46,159 nt of DNA, taken from contig DAOTTI010000216.1 of NCBI GenBank assembly GCA_034437795.1, forward strand, positions 1 to 46,159, in the 5' to 3' direction. The notes under the pieces are model-generated. The model did no database searches and was not told where the DNA came from. It saw only the letters and a list, made by a program, of their open reading frames with translations. A program made the position numbers and the translations under genes. Numbering within the stretch: the stretch's first letter is position 1; every line of letters begins with the position of its first letter. Shown piece after piece: positions 17,234-27,664 of this stretch. This stretch comes from DAOTTI01 sp034437795 (GTDB lineage: Bacteria > Chloroflexota > UBA11872 > UBA12225).

Positions 17234-17839
17234 ATGGTCCTGCGCATCATGGCCGGTGCCGTCTCGCTGGCCGCCATTGTCGTGGCCGCCTTTGGGCTCC
17301 TCTACTGGTCGGTCGAGCGGCAGGCGGCGCGTGACGAGACCCGCACCGCGGACGTGGCCATTGTGCTGGGGAGCGCGGTCGAGCGCGGTGGCCGGCCAAG
17401 TCTCAGTCTGCGCGTGCGCACGCAGCACGCGATCAACCTGTACTACGCCGGGAGGGTCTCCGCCCTGTTCCTGACCGGCGGCGTGGGCCGCTTCCCGCCG
17501 GCGGAAGCGGAGGTGATGCGGCGCCTGGCCGTCGCCGCCGGCGTGCCGGAGCAGGCCCTCGTCCTTGACGAGACGGCCACGTCGACGCAGGAGAGCATCG
17601 ACAATGCGGCGCGTGAGGCGCGTGCTCGGGGTTGGACCACGGCCCTGGTGGTGAGCGAACCCTTCCACATGCTGCGCGCCCGCCAGATGGCGCGCGACGC
17701 CGGTCTCGAGGCGTACGCCTCCCCTGCCTCAGGGAGCGCGATCCAGCGCATCGACCGGCTGCGCCGCTTCTACACTGCCCGCGAAGCGGCCGCCCTGCTC
17801 TGGTACTTCACCGCGGGCAGGCTGCTGGCCGGCGGCTAA
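17234..17839 (+). CDS. DUF218 (YdcF/SanA/ElyC-like) membrane protein
   Basis: A 201-residue protein with one N-terminal membrane helix (MAGAVSLAAIVVAAFGLLYW), then the DUF218 fold: ADVAIVLGSAVERGGRPS, ALFLTGGVGRFPPAEA, ETATSTQESIDNAAREARAR and ALVVSEPFHMLRARQMAR. Relatives SanA and ElyC act in envelope integrity and lipid-carrier metabolism in Escherichia coli; the biochemical activity here is not known. It lies 27 bp after the zinc-ribbon gene on the same strand, so the two may be co-transcribed. Confidence 0.85.
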   Translation: MVLRIMAGAVSLAAIVVAAFGLLYWSVERQAARDETRTADVAIVLGSAVERGGRPSLSLRVRTQHAINLYYAGRVSALFLTGGVGRFPPAEAEVMRRLAVAAGVPEQALVLDETATSTQESIDNAAREARARGWTTALVVSEPFHMLRARQMARDAGLEAYASPASGSAIQRIDRLRRFYTAREAAALLWYFTAGRLLAGG

Positions 17840-17883
17840 TCCTGGTCCAGACTGCCTGTGGGGGAATGCGAGCCTGCATACCA

Positions 17884-17908
17884 GTGAGCGCCATTGATGA
17901 GCGCTCAC
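17884..17908 (+). terminator. 8-bp stem hairpin downstream of the DUF218 gene
   Basis: GTGAGCGC and GCGCTCAC flank a 9-base loop 45 bp after the stop. No T-tract follows, so it is a weak terminator candidate. Confidence 0.35.
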
Positions 17909-18035
17909 GTGCAGATTGGTGTACGCGCGATGAGCGTGGGCAGGGCCACTCGCCCGGCCCCCGCGGGTGACGTCCGCTCCCCGTGGCCCTCGTCCCCCCT
18001 CTCCACATCCCCGCGTCGCTCTATCAGGCAACAGT

Positions 18036-18112
18036 CGGCGTGGCCACGACCGAAGGGGGTGAGGTCCCTCCCCGCGTCTCCGCGTCCCCGTGTCTCCGCG
18101 TCGGAGCGGGGA
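18036..18112. repeat. Dispersed repeat family C
   Basis: Contains GTGGCCACGACCGAAGGGGG, TGAGGTCC and runs of CGCGTCTCCGCGTCCCCGTG. Matching sequence lies at 42586-42718 and, inverted, at 41031-41080. It occupies most of the gap between the DUF218 gene and coaE. Confidence 0.65.
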
Positions 18113-18183
18113 GACAGCGGTCGATCCGGCGGCACGGCGCGTACCTTGACGCGGCCCGACCTTCCTTCCAGGCTCCACCCGCG

Positions 18184-18189
18184 TACAAT
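18184..18189 (+). promoter_or_regulatory. Candidate -10 box for coaE
   Basis: TACAAT lies only 8 bases before the coaE ATG, so transcription would start at or within a few bases of the start codon. No good -35 hexamer stands at 17-18 bp (TTCCTT is the closest). If real, the mRNA is nearly leaderless. Confidence 0.4.
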
Positions 18190-18197
18190 CCCCGCGC

Positions 18198-18827
18198 ATG
18201 CGCATCATCGGGCTGACCGGAACCATCGGCTCCGGCAAGTCGACCGTCACCGGCTGGCTGGCCGAGCTGGGCGCCCATACCATCGACGCCGACGCCCTCG
18301 TCCACCGGCTGTACGCCACCGACCGCGACCTGCAGCAGCGGCTGCAGGAGCGCTTCGGACCGGCCGTCGTGGCGCAGGGCGCCGTCGACCGCGCCGCGCT
18401 GGCCAGGATCGTGTTCCGTTCCCCAGAGGCCCTGGCTGACCTGGAGGCCCTGGTCCATCCGCGGGTCCACGCCCTCGAAGACCAGGAGGTGGCACGCGCC
18501 CGCCGTGCCGGCGCGCCGGCCTGCGTGATCGAGGCCATCCGGCTGATCGAGAGCGGCGGGTCAGCGCGCTGCGATGAGCTCTGGATCGTCGTCGCCAGCG
18601 AACGGGCGCAGCTAGCCAGGTTGCAGGCTCGTGGCATGAGCGAAGCGGAAGCCCGCCGGCGCCTGGCCGTTCAGGGTACGCCCGCCTCCTGGACGCAGGC
18701 CTTCCTGGCCGAGTCTGAACGGCTCGGCCGCCCGCGCCCGGTGATTATCTTCGACAACAGCGGCACCCTGGAGCAGGGCCGCGCGCTGGCCGCCCGCCTC
18801 TGGCAAGGGATGGGGGCTAATGTGTAA
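18198..18827 (+). CDS. coaE: Dephospho-CoA kinase
   Basis: A 209-residue P-loop kinase for the last step of coenzyme A synthesis, phosphorylating dephospho-CoA at the 3'-hydroxyl of ribose. Motifs: IGLTGTIGSGKST (Walker A, residues about 4-16), HTIDADALVHRLY (substrate-binding Asp), LEALVHPRVHALE and a lid-like RLQARGMSEAEARRRLAVQG. The last codons and the TAA stop fall inside a 7-bp tandem repeat array, so the C-terminal GANV may be a repeat-derived replacement of the original end. There is no clear ribosome-binding site, which fits the near-leaderless promoter. Confidence 0.93.
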   Translation: MRIIGLTGTIGSGKSTVTGWLAELGAHTIDADALVHRLYATDRDLQQRLQERFGPAVVAQGAVDRAALARIVFRSPEALADLEALVHPRVHALEDQEVARARRAGAPACVIEAIRLIESGGSARCDELWIVVASERAQLARLQARGMSEAEARRRLAVQGTPASWTQAFLAESERLGRPRPVIIFDNSGTLEQGRALAARLWQGMGANV

Positions 18828-18931
18828 TGCATACTGCGTGACGCGTAATGGTGCGAGGTGGTAGGAAGTACGGTTGCGTGTAACGTCTTCGAGACGCCAC
18901 CTTACGCATTACGTATTACGCATTACGCATT
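18818..18931. repeat. Heptanucleotide tandem arrays between coaE and the PHP gene
   Basis: Five 7-bp units at 18818-18852 (TAATGTG TAATGCA TACTGCG ...) and four at 18904-18931 in the opposite sense (ACGCATT ACGTATT ACGCATT ACGCATT). The left array contains the coaE stop codon; the right one contains the last codons and stop of the convergent PHP gene. A further array lies at 39348. They resemble the short tandemly repeated heptamers (STRR) known from cyanobacteria. Confidence 0.8.
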
Positions 18932-19757
18932 CCCTCAGACGCTCGATGACGCTGATCGGGACAAAGGTGCCCCCGAGGGTAGTGCTGAACCCCGTCTCCT
19001 GGCCGTGAAAGTCGCTGCCGCCGGTCGCGATGAGGCCGTAGCGCTCGGCGAGTTCGAGCAGCGCCTCCACCTCGGCCTCGGTGTAGGTACCGTAGTAGCA
19101 TTCCAGCCCGGCCAGGCCGGCGGCGAGCAGGCTGGGCAGCATCGTCTGGTAGTCGGGGAAGCTGGTCGGATGGGCCAGGACCGGTACGCCCCCGGCGCGC
19201 CGGATGACCCGCACCGCCTCTTCCGGGGCGAACTTCTCGTACGGCACGTAGGCTGGGCCGCCGCGGCCAATGTAGCGGTCGAACGCCTCCTGGATGCTCT
19301 GCACGTAGCCGCGCTCCAGCAACGCCTGGGCCACATGTGGCCGCCCCACTGCCCCACCGCCGGCCGCACCGGCCAGCTCCTGCACCCGCTCCCAGCTAAT
19401 CTCCAGACCCAGCCCCTGTAGCTTCCGCACCATCGCCAGGCCGCGCGCCAGGCGCGCCTGGCGCCTCTCTGCCAGGAGCCGCTGCAACTCCCGATCGTGG
19501 TGATCCAGGTAGTACCCCAGCACGTGCGCCTCCCCCGCCGGCACGTCGGTGTTGAACTCTACCCCGGGGATCACTGAGAGGCCGGTCCCCTCCGCCGCCG
19601 CCAGGGCGGCGTCGATCCCCTCCGTTGAGTCATGGTCGGTCAGCGCGATGTAACGGAGCCCGCGCTCCAGCGCCAGCGCCACAAGCTCCTGGGGGGAGAG
19701 GGTGCCGTCCGATGCCGTACTGTGCAGGTGGAGATCCACCTCGCTGAACTGACCCAT
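18909..19757 (-). CDS. PHP-domain phosphoesterase (RnmV/TrpH-like)
   Basis: A 282-residue PHP hydrolase: VDLHLHSTASDGTLSP (metal His pair), ALTDHDSTEGIDAA, VIPGVEFNTD, LAHPTSFPDYQTM, and the late GLIATGGSDFHGQE. The closest described relatives cleave 3',5'-nucleoside bisphosphates or degrade short RNA from the 5' end. The insertion GGAVGRPHVAQALLERGYV is typical of that group. The last codons (ECVMRNT) and stop are made of the ACGCATT heptamer array, so the natural C-terminus has probably been replaced. The start ATG 19757 precedes the first beta strand directly. Confidence 0.88.
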   Translation of the reverse strand: MGQFSEVDLHLHSTASDGTLSPQELVALALERGLRYIALTDHDSTEGIDAALAAAEGTGLSVIPGVEFNTDVPAGEAHVLGYYLDHHDRELQRLLAERRQARLARGLAMVRKLQGLGLEISWERVQELAGAAGGGAVGRPHVAQALLERGYVQSIQEAFDRYIGRGGPAYVPYEKFAPEEAVRVIRRAGGVPVLAHPTSFPDYQTMLPSLLAAGLAGLECYYGTYTEAEVEALLELAERYGLIATGGSDFHGQETGFSTTLGGTFVPISVIERLRECVMRNT

Positions 19758-19931
19758 AGTTACCCGAGGTAGCGACTCAGCCAGTACCTCAGCCTGTCAC
19801 TCTCGGTCGGGCCTCTCACGCCCGGTCGAGAGGCTGGCGCCACGGGGATCGTCCAGCCAGGCTGCGCAGCTACCCCCTGAGCATACCAGCGACGGAAACC
19901 CTGCCCTCAGCCAATACCCGCACGCACTGCC

Positions 19932-19975
19932 CCTGATCGCCCCTTGATCACCCCCTGATCGCCCCTTGATCACCA
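19932..19975. repeat. Four 11-bp tandem repeats with GATC core
   Basis: Units CCTGATCGCCC, CTTGATCACCC, CCTGATCGCCC and CTTGATCACCA follow each other without gaps, just downstream of spoVS. The reverse complement (GGGTGATCAAG) matches the consensus GTGGTGATCAG of the arrays at 34729-34885. An 11-bp period puts each GATC on about the same face of the helix. Confidence 0.85.
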
Positions 19976-19978
19976 CCT

Positions 19979-20332
19979 CTACCGCCGCTCCACGACCAAC
20001 GAGATCGCCGTCCGCACCTCTGTACCAACCACCACGTCCACGAACCCCGGCACGCAGACGAGATCGATGCCCTCTTGCGCCACGTAGCCGCGGGCGATAG
20101 CGACCGCCTTGATGGCCTGGTTGATCGCCGCCGCGCCGATTGCCTGCAGCTCGACGCGCCCCCGCTCGCGCACCACGCCGGCAATCGCCCCCGCCACCAG
20201 CGCCGGCTTCGACGAGGCAGAGACCTTGAGCGCCCGCGCCGGCGGAGCCGCACCCGTCACGTGCTCCGGGCATGACGGAGCGTCCGCTGACGGCGTGTTG
20301 GGAAGGCTGACGTGGGGTAGCTGGGTGGCCAT
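19979..20332 (-). CDS. spoVS: Stage V sporulation protein S family (SpoVS)
   Basis: A 117-residue protein whose last 85 residues are SpoVS: ALKVSASSKPALVAGAIAGV, RGRVELQAIGAAAINQAIKA, VAIARGYVAQEGIDLVCVPG, GTEVRTAISLVVERR. SpoVS is a small Alba-like nucleic-acid-binding protein that affects sporulation in Bacillus, and it also occurs widely in non-sporulating bacteria. A 30-residue Pro/Ser-rich leader precedes the core here; a GTG immediately before TGAAPPARALKVSA would give the usual length, so the start is uncertain. In Bacillus spoVS lies near rny; here rny is on the same strand 1.8 kb upstream. Confidence 0.9.
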   Translation of the reverse strand: MATQLPHVSLPNTPSADAPSCPEHVTGAAPPARALKVSASSKPALVAGAIAGVVRERGRVELQAIGAAAINQAIKAVAIARGYVAQEGIDLVCVPGFVDVVVGTEVRTAISLVVERR

Positions 20333-20529
20333 CGCTTGGGGCGGCGAACGGGTGGGCAGGCAAACCGGCGGGGGCGCTCCGCAGCAGCCGCCCGCTGGGT
20401 GCTGCCCAACTGGGCCTGCCGGCCGCTACTCTACCAGAAACTGCCGGCCGTGGGAACACCCGAAAGGCTGCGGCGAGCAGCGGCGCCAAAACTCGTACTA
20501 TTCTGGAGAGGGAAAGGGATCAAGCGGCA

Positions 20530-21816
20530 GTGAAAGTACTGTGTACCGGCATGTCTGGCACGGGGCGCACGAGCTACGTCCACGCTGTACGGGAGCTAGC
20601 GCGGCGGAATGGCCAGGACCTGCGCATCTTCGACGTGCGCGACACCATGTTCCATCTCGCCCGCGAGCGGGGCGAGGAGCTCGAGGAAGAGACGGTGCTC
20701 GACGTCTTCCCCACGGCCCTGGGCGCCTACCGCGCCGCCGCGCTCGAGCGCATCCTGGCCGAGGTGAACAGCCTGCCCCCGGAGACGTCCTGGATCATCG
20801 TCACGCACGCCATGTTCTCCTGGAACTACTCGCTCGTGCCCGGGCTGGACGTCTACTACCTCAACCTGCTCAAGCCGGACATCTACGTCACCATCACGGA
20901 CGGGATCCTGAGCATCCGCCAGCGCCTCACCGAGGAGCGCTGGCGCAACGTGACCATCAACAACCTGCTGTGGTGGCGTGACGTCGAGCGCGCGGCGACC
21001 GAGCTGATGGCCGACTGGCAGCGCAAGCCGCACTATCTCATCGGGCGCCGCCAGGGGCCGGAGACGCTCTACCGCCTCATCTTCGAGCCCAAGGTCGCCA
21101 CCACCTACCTGGCCTACCCCATGACCCACATCGAGGATGAGCACGTCCTGGCCGGGCTGGAGCGGTTCCGCCAGCAGCTCAGCGAGCGCATGGTCGTCTT
21201 CAACCCCGCCGCGGTGGACGACTTCACCCTGGAGCTGGATGGCCCCATCGGGTACTCCGACGGGAGCGTGCAGGCGGGCGAGATCGGCGCCACGCTCGTC
21301 TCCAGCAAGCTCGCCGGCGGCGCCAGCGCCGACCGTGGGCAGAGCAGTCCCTTCAGCGGCGTGGGCACCATCGCCAGCAAGACCGGCATCGCCCGCGACA
21401 TGATCCTGGACGCCCGCGAGGCAGGCGAGGACGGCCCGGCCAGGCCCCCCAATCCGGAAAACCTGGACCACATCGATGGCCAGATCGTGGACCGCGACTA
21501 CAAGCTGATCAAGCAGGCCCAGATGGTCGTGGTCTATTACCCCACCACGCTGCTCTCAGCCGGCGTGATCTGCGAGATGAAGGAGGCCATCCATCGCGGC
21601 AAACGGGTCTATGCCCTCTGGCTGCCCGACCGCCCTCCCAGCCCCTTCTTCACTCGCTATTGCACCAAGTGGTTTCGCGACGAGGCCCTGCTGTTCGAGT
21701 ATCTGGATAAGGCCGTGCTCCCGCGGCGCCAGGGGGCGCCCCCGGCCCAGGCAGCCCGCCCGCGCGCCAACGGGCGGGCCGCGCGTCGCGCGGCACCGGC
21801 TGCCTCCACCACCTGA
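20530..21816 (+). CDS. P-loop kinase-like / nucleoside deoxyribosyltransferase-like fusion
   Basis: A 428-residue two-domain protein starting at GTG 20530. The N-terminal half is a P-loop NTPase of adenylate-kinase type (CTGMSGTGRTSYVHAV, residues 5-20; FDVRDTMFHLARERGEEL; WIIVTHAMFSWNY). The C-terminal half (from about 190) looks like the nucleoside 2-deoxyribosyltransferase fold: TYLAYPMTHIEDEHVLAGLE, FNPAAVDDF, DRDYKLIKQAQMVVVYYP, and SAGVICEMKEAIHRGKRVYA with the usual late Glu. I recall similar fused proteins mainly from archaea. Substrate unknown; a nucleotide-sensing or nucleotide-processing role is an inference. An Arg/Ala-rich tail closes it. It lies between spoVS and rny on the opposite strand. 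Confidence 0.7.
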   Translation: MKVLCTGMSGTGRTSYVHAVRELARRNGQDLRIFDVRDTMFHLARERGEELEEETVLDVFPTALGAYRAAALERILAEVNSLPPETSWIIVTHAMFSWNYSLVPGLDVYYLNLLKPDIYVTITDGILSIRQRLTEERWRNVTINNLLWWRDVERAATELMADWQRKPHYLIGRRQGPETLYRLIFEPKVATTYLAYPMTHIEDEHVLAGLERFRQQLSERMVVFNPAAVDDFTLELDGPIGYSDGSVQAGEIGATLVSSKLAGGASADRGQSSPFSGVGTIASKTGIARDMILDAREAGEDGPARPPNPENLDHIDGQIVDRDYKLIKQAQMVVVYYPTTLLSAGVICEMKEAIHRGKRVYALWLPDRPPSPFFTRYCTKWFRDEALLFEYLDKAVLPRRQGAPPAQAARPRANGRAARRAAPAASTT

Positions 21817-21865
21817 GGACCGTCGCGCCGGTTCGGTATTAGCCTGCCCGCTTTAGTGAACCGCG

Positions 21866-22075
21866 ACAGCCACCCGCCTCTCCCCGGGGAGAGGCCGCGC
21901 GCAGCGCGGGTGAGGGCCATCGCGCGGCTCCTTCAGCAGCGGAGCCCTCTCCCAAGCGGAGAGGGCACTCCAGGCGGCGCTCCACCCTGGCCAGGGCTCC
22001 CGCTGGAGGACGGACGACCGAAGGGAGATGGGACTCGTCTCAAAAGGAGCCCTCACCCAAAGGGAGAGGGAATGG
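21866..22075. repeat. Family A dispersed repeat region
   Basis: Carries CCTCTCCCCGGGGAGAGG, AGCCCTCTCCCAAGCGGAGA and AGCCCTCACCCAAAGGGAGA units between the P-loop fusion and rny. No gene is supported here. Confidence 0.65.
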
Positions 22076-22109
22076 ATGAGCGGCCGAGGATACCCCAGGC
22101 GAGGGGTCT

Positions 22110-22130
22110 GCGCGCCGGTTTCCGGCGCGC
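22110..22130 (-). terminator. 9-bp perfect hairpin downstream of rny
   Basis: GCGCGCCGG-TTT-CCGGCGCGC lies 50 bp past the rny stop. The stem is very stable, but no U-tract follows on the minus strand. It could terminate or stabilise the rny 3' end. Confidence 0.4.
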
Positions 22131-22179
22131 ACGTGCCATCTGCACGTTCCAGCCACGCGCCGTCACGCGGTGGTGGCTG

Positions 22180-23727
22180 CTACTTGGCGTAGTCCACCAC
22201 GCGCGTCTCGCGGATCACCGTCACCTTGATCTGGCCCGGATAGTCCAGGGTGTCCTCGATCCGCTTCACGATGTCGCGGTTGAGGCGCCAGGCGTCCTCC
22301 TCGCCAATCTGGTCCGGCTTCACCAGCACGCGGATCTCCCGCCCCGCCTGGACGGCGTACGCCTTGTCCACCCCCTTGAAGCTCATGGCCACGTCCTCCA
22401 GCGCCTCCAGGCGCTTGATGTAGCTTTCCACCGTCTCGCGGCGGGCGCCGGGGCGCGACGCGGAGATGGCGTCCGCGGCCGCAACCAGGAAGGCCTCCAC
22501 CGTCTGTGGCTCCTCCTCGAAGTGGTGCGCGCGGATGGCGTGGACGATGCGAGCCGGCTGGTTGTAGCGCTTGGCCAGGTCACCGCCGATCAGCGCGTGC
22601 GGGCCATCGACCTCGTGGTCGACGGCCTTGCCGATGTCATGCAGCAGGCCGGCCCGCTTGCAGACATTCACGTCTGCGCCCAGCTCTGAGGCCATGGCCG
22701 CCGCCAGGAAGGACACCTCCAGCGAGTGCTGGAGCTGGTTCTGGCCGTAGCTGAAGCGGTACTTCAGCTTGCCCAGCGTGCGGATCAGCTCCGCGTGCAG
22801 GCCATGCACCCCCGCCTCGTAGGCCGCCCGTTCGCCCTCCTCGCGGATCTGCTGCTCCACCTCCGCCCGGGCCTTGGCCACCAGCTCCTCGATCCGTGTG
22901 GGGTGGATGCGGCCGTCGGCGATCAGCTTGAGCAGCGCCACGCGCGCGACCTCGCGCCGCACGGGGTCAAAGGACGAGAGCACCACGGCCTCCGGCGTGT
23001 CGTCGATGATGAGATCGACGCCCGTGGCCGCCTCCAGCGCGCGGATGTTCCGCCCCTCCTTGCCGATGATCCGCCCCTTCATCTCGTCGTTGGGGATCGG
23101 CACCACCGACTGGGTCGTCTCCACCGTCGTCTCGGCAGCGCAGCGCTGGATGGCCTGAGCGATGATCCAGCGCGCGCGGCGGGCGGCCTCGTCCTTGGCC
23201 TGCTGCTCAACCTCACGGATGTGCTGGAACGCCTCGCGCTGCGCCTCCTCCTGAACCGAGGCCACCAGCTCGGCCCGCGCCTGCTCCACCGTCAGGCCAC
23301 AGATCCGCTCCAGCTCGCGCCGCTGCTCCTGGCGCAGGCGCTCAGCCTCCTGGCGGATCGCCTCCAGCTCGCTCTCCTTCTGGGCGAGGGCGCGATCACG
23401 GCGCTCCAGGGCCTCTGCTTTTCGCTCCAGGTTCTCCTCGCGCTGCTGCAGCCGCTGCTCGCGCCGCTGCACCTCCGCCCGCCGCTCGCGCGCGTCCTGC
23501 TCGGCCGCGCTCTTGATGCGCACGGCCTCTTCCTTCGCCTCGAGCACTAGCTCCTTCTGGCGCGTCCGCGCCTCATCCAGGAGACGCTCCGCCTGCTCCT
23601 TGGCCAGGCGAACCAGGTCGGCGCCGGTGCGCTGCCGGAGAAAATAGCCGGCGACAAAAGCGACTGCCGCCGCAGCCAAAACAATTAGAACAATCGAGAA
23701 TGTTGGCATTGTGATTTCGGGAGACAT
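22180..23727 (-). CDS. rny: Ribonuclease Y
   Basis: A 515-residue membrane-anchored endoribonuclease that starts mRNA decay. Domains in order: N-terminal helix (FSIVLIVLAAAAVAFVAGYF), a long Glu/Arg/Gln-rich coiled coil (about 35-200), a KH RNA-binding domain with GRIIGKEGRNIRALE (about 215-285), and an HD domain with HSLEVSFLAAAMA and LLHDIGKAVDHEVDGPHA supplying the catalytic His-Asp pair. The ATG at 23727 is preceded by GGGAGGA at suitable spacing; a second ATG at 23709 is less likely. Length and architecture match the family. Confidence 0.96.
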   Translation of the reverse strand: MSPEITMPTFSIVLIVLAAAAVAFVAGYFLRQRTGADLVRLAKEQAERLLDEARTRQKELVLEAKEEAVRIKSAAEQDARERRAEVQRREQRLQQREENLERKAEALERRDRALAQKESELEAIRQEAERLRQEQRRELERICGLTVEQARAELVASVQEEAQREAFQHIREVEQQAKDEAARRARWIIAQAIQRCAAETTVETTQSVVPIPNDEMKGRIIGKEGRNIRALEAATGVDLIIDDTPEAVVLSSFDPVRREVARVALLKLIADGRIHPTRIEELVAKARAEVEQQIREEGERAAYEAGVHGLHAELIRTLGKLKYRFSYGQNQLQHSLEVSFLAAAMASELGADVNVCKRAGLLHDIGKAVDHEVDGPHALIGGDLAKRYNQPARIVHAIRAHHFEEEPQTVEAFLVAAADAISASRPGARRETVESYIKRLEALEDVAMSFKGVDKAYAVQAGREIRVLVKPDQIGEEDAWRLNRDIVKRIEDTLDYPGQIKVTVIRETRVVDYAK

Positions 23728-24054
23728 TGGGGAAGTTCCTCCCGTAGCAAATCATAACGTACACGTCAGACTTCTCCCGCCCCCCGGCACGCTCGACCGG
23801 CGCCCAGAGATGCGGCCGGCAGTCCCGGCTGGCTGAGCTCACCCTGCGCCCCCGCGCCCAGGAACCGCGCCTTCCCGCCTAGTGGGTCCCCCGCCCTGAC
23901 TGTGGCCATTGGCTCCCCTGGCCGGGTAATCAGCATGACAGACGATCCACTCTGGCCGCCCGCCCGCGCCGAGCCTTCCGTCGCCCAGGGGCGCCGCCGG
24001 AGGCGATGGCCACAGGGAGAGGGGGCGCAGCGGCGGAGGGTCCGGACGACCCCG

Positions 24055-24834
24055 ATGCCCTCCGACGCCCAGGGAGCCGTTGTCTCGGACGGTAGAATTC
24101 TGGGTGACCGCCACCGTGTGGCGGACCTCCGCCCCCTTCGGTTCGGCCACTTGATCTACGACTTCCACACCCACAGCTTCCTCTCGGACGGCGTGCTGCT
24201 GCCGATCGAGCTGATCCGGCGCGCCCACGTCGCCGGCTATGGCGCCATCGCCATCACCGATCACGCCGGCGCGGGGAATCTCGAGTTCGTGTTGGACCGG
24301 CTGCGCGGCGACTGCCAGCTGGCCAGCCGCCACTGGCCGATCGTCGCCTTGCCCGGCGTGGAGCTGACCCACGTTCCGGCCGCCGCGGTCGCCGACCTGG
24401 CGCGCCGCGCCCGCCGGGCAGGGGCCGCGGTGGTCGTCGTTCACGGCGAGACGATCGTGGAGCCGGTCGAGCCCGGCACCAACCGCGCCGCCATCGACTG
24501 CGAGGAGGTGGACATCCTGGCGCATCCGGGCCTGCTCGCACCGGAGGAGGCCGAGCGCGCCGCCGCCCGCGGCTGCTTTCTCGAGCTCTCGGGGCGAAAG
24601 GGCCACGCCTTTGCCAACGGCCATGTGGCGCGAACGGCCCTGGCCGCCGGCGCGCCCCTGCTGGTGAACAGTGACGGGCACGAGCCGGGCGACCTGCTCA
24701 GCGAGCGCTTCGCCCGCCTGGTGCTCAAGGGGGCCGCCGTGCCAGACTCCGAGGTCGAGACCATCTTGCAGCACCACCCTCGCCGGCTCATGGCCAGGGC
24801 CCTGGAGCGCTGGCCCGCCGGCGGGGGCGGATGA
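24055..24834 (+). CDS. PHP-domain protein, histidinol-phosphatase-like
   Basis: The PHP core is intact: YDFHTHSFLSDGVLLP (metal His pair), AITDHAGAGNLEFVLDRL, LPGVELTHVPAAAV, VVHGETIVEPVEPGTN, VDILAHPGLL, and late LLVNSDGHEPGDLL. The DILAHPGLL and NSDGHE arrangement fits a family annotated as histidinol phosphate phosphatase domain proteins, of uncertain substrate. The start is unsure: ATG 24055 has GGAGGG 14 bp upstream, while GTG 24118 or TTG 24151 lies nearer the conserved core. No histidine-biosynthesis genes are nearby, so a role in that pathway is not supported by context. Confidence 0.75.
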   Translation: MPSDAQGAVVSDGRILGDRHRVADLRPLRFGHLIYDFHTHSFLSDGVLLPIELIRRAHVAGYGAIAITDHAGAGNLEFVLDRLRGDCQLASRHWPIVALPGVELTHVPAAAVADLARRARRAGAAVVVVHGETIVEPVEPGTNRAAIDCEEVDILAHPGLLAPEEAERAAARGCFLELSGRKGHAFANGHVARTALAAGAPLLVNSDGHEPGDLLSERFARLVLKGAAVPDSEVETILQHHPRRLMARALERWPAGGGG

Positions 24835-24924
24835 GGCGCGGCGCGTGGCCCTTCGCCACCCGGCCCGGCGCTGTCCAGGCCACCAGTCGCGCGCCGTCCC
24901 ACCAACCGCGCCAACCGAGCTGAG

Positions 24925-27513
<2,589 letters not shown>

Positions 27514-27664
27514 CCCGCCGGCCCGGTCGCCATTGCGCGCCACCGGTCTCTAACCCACGGCCACCTGCCTGGCACGTCCCATCCCGCACTCGTCGCGCCC
27601 GACCTGCCACCCACACCTCGCAAAACAACACGTACGCGCACCACGCACCAGCCATCACGTCGCC

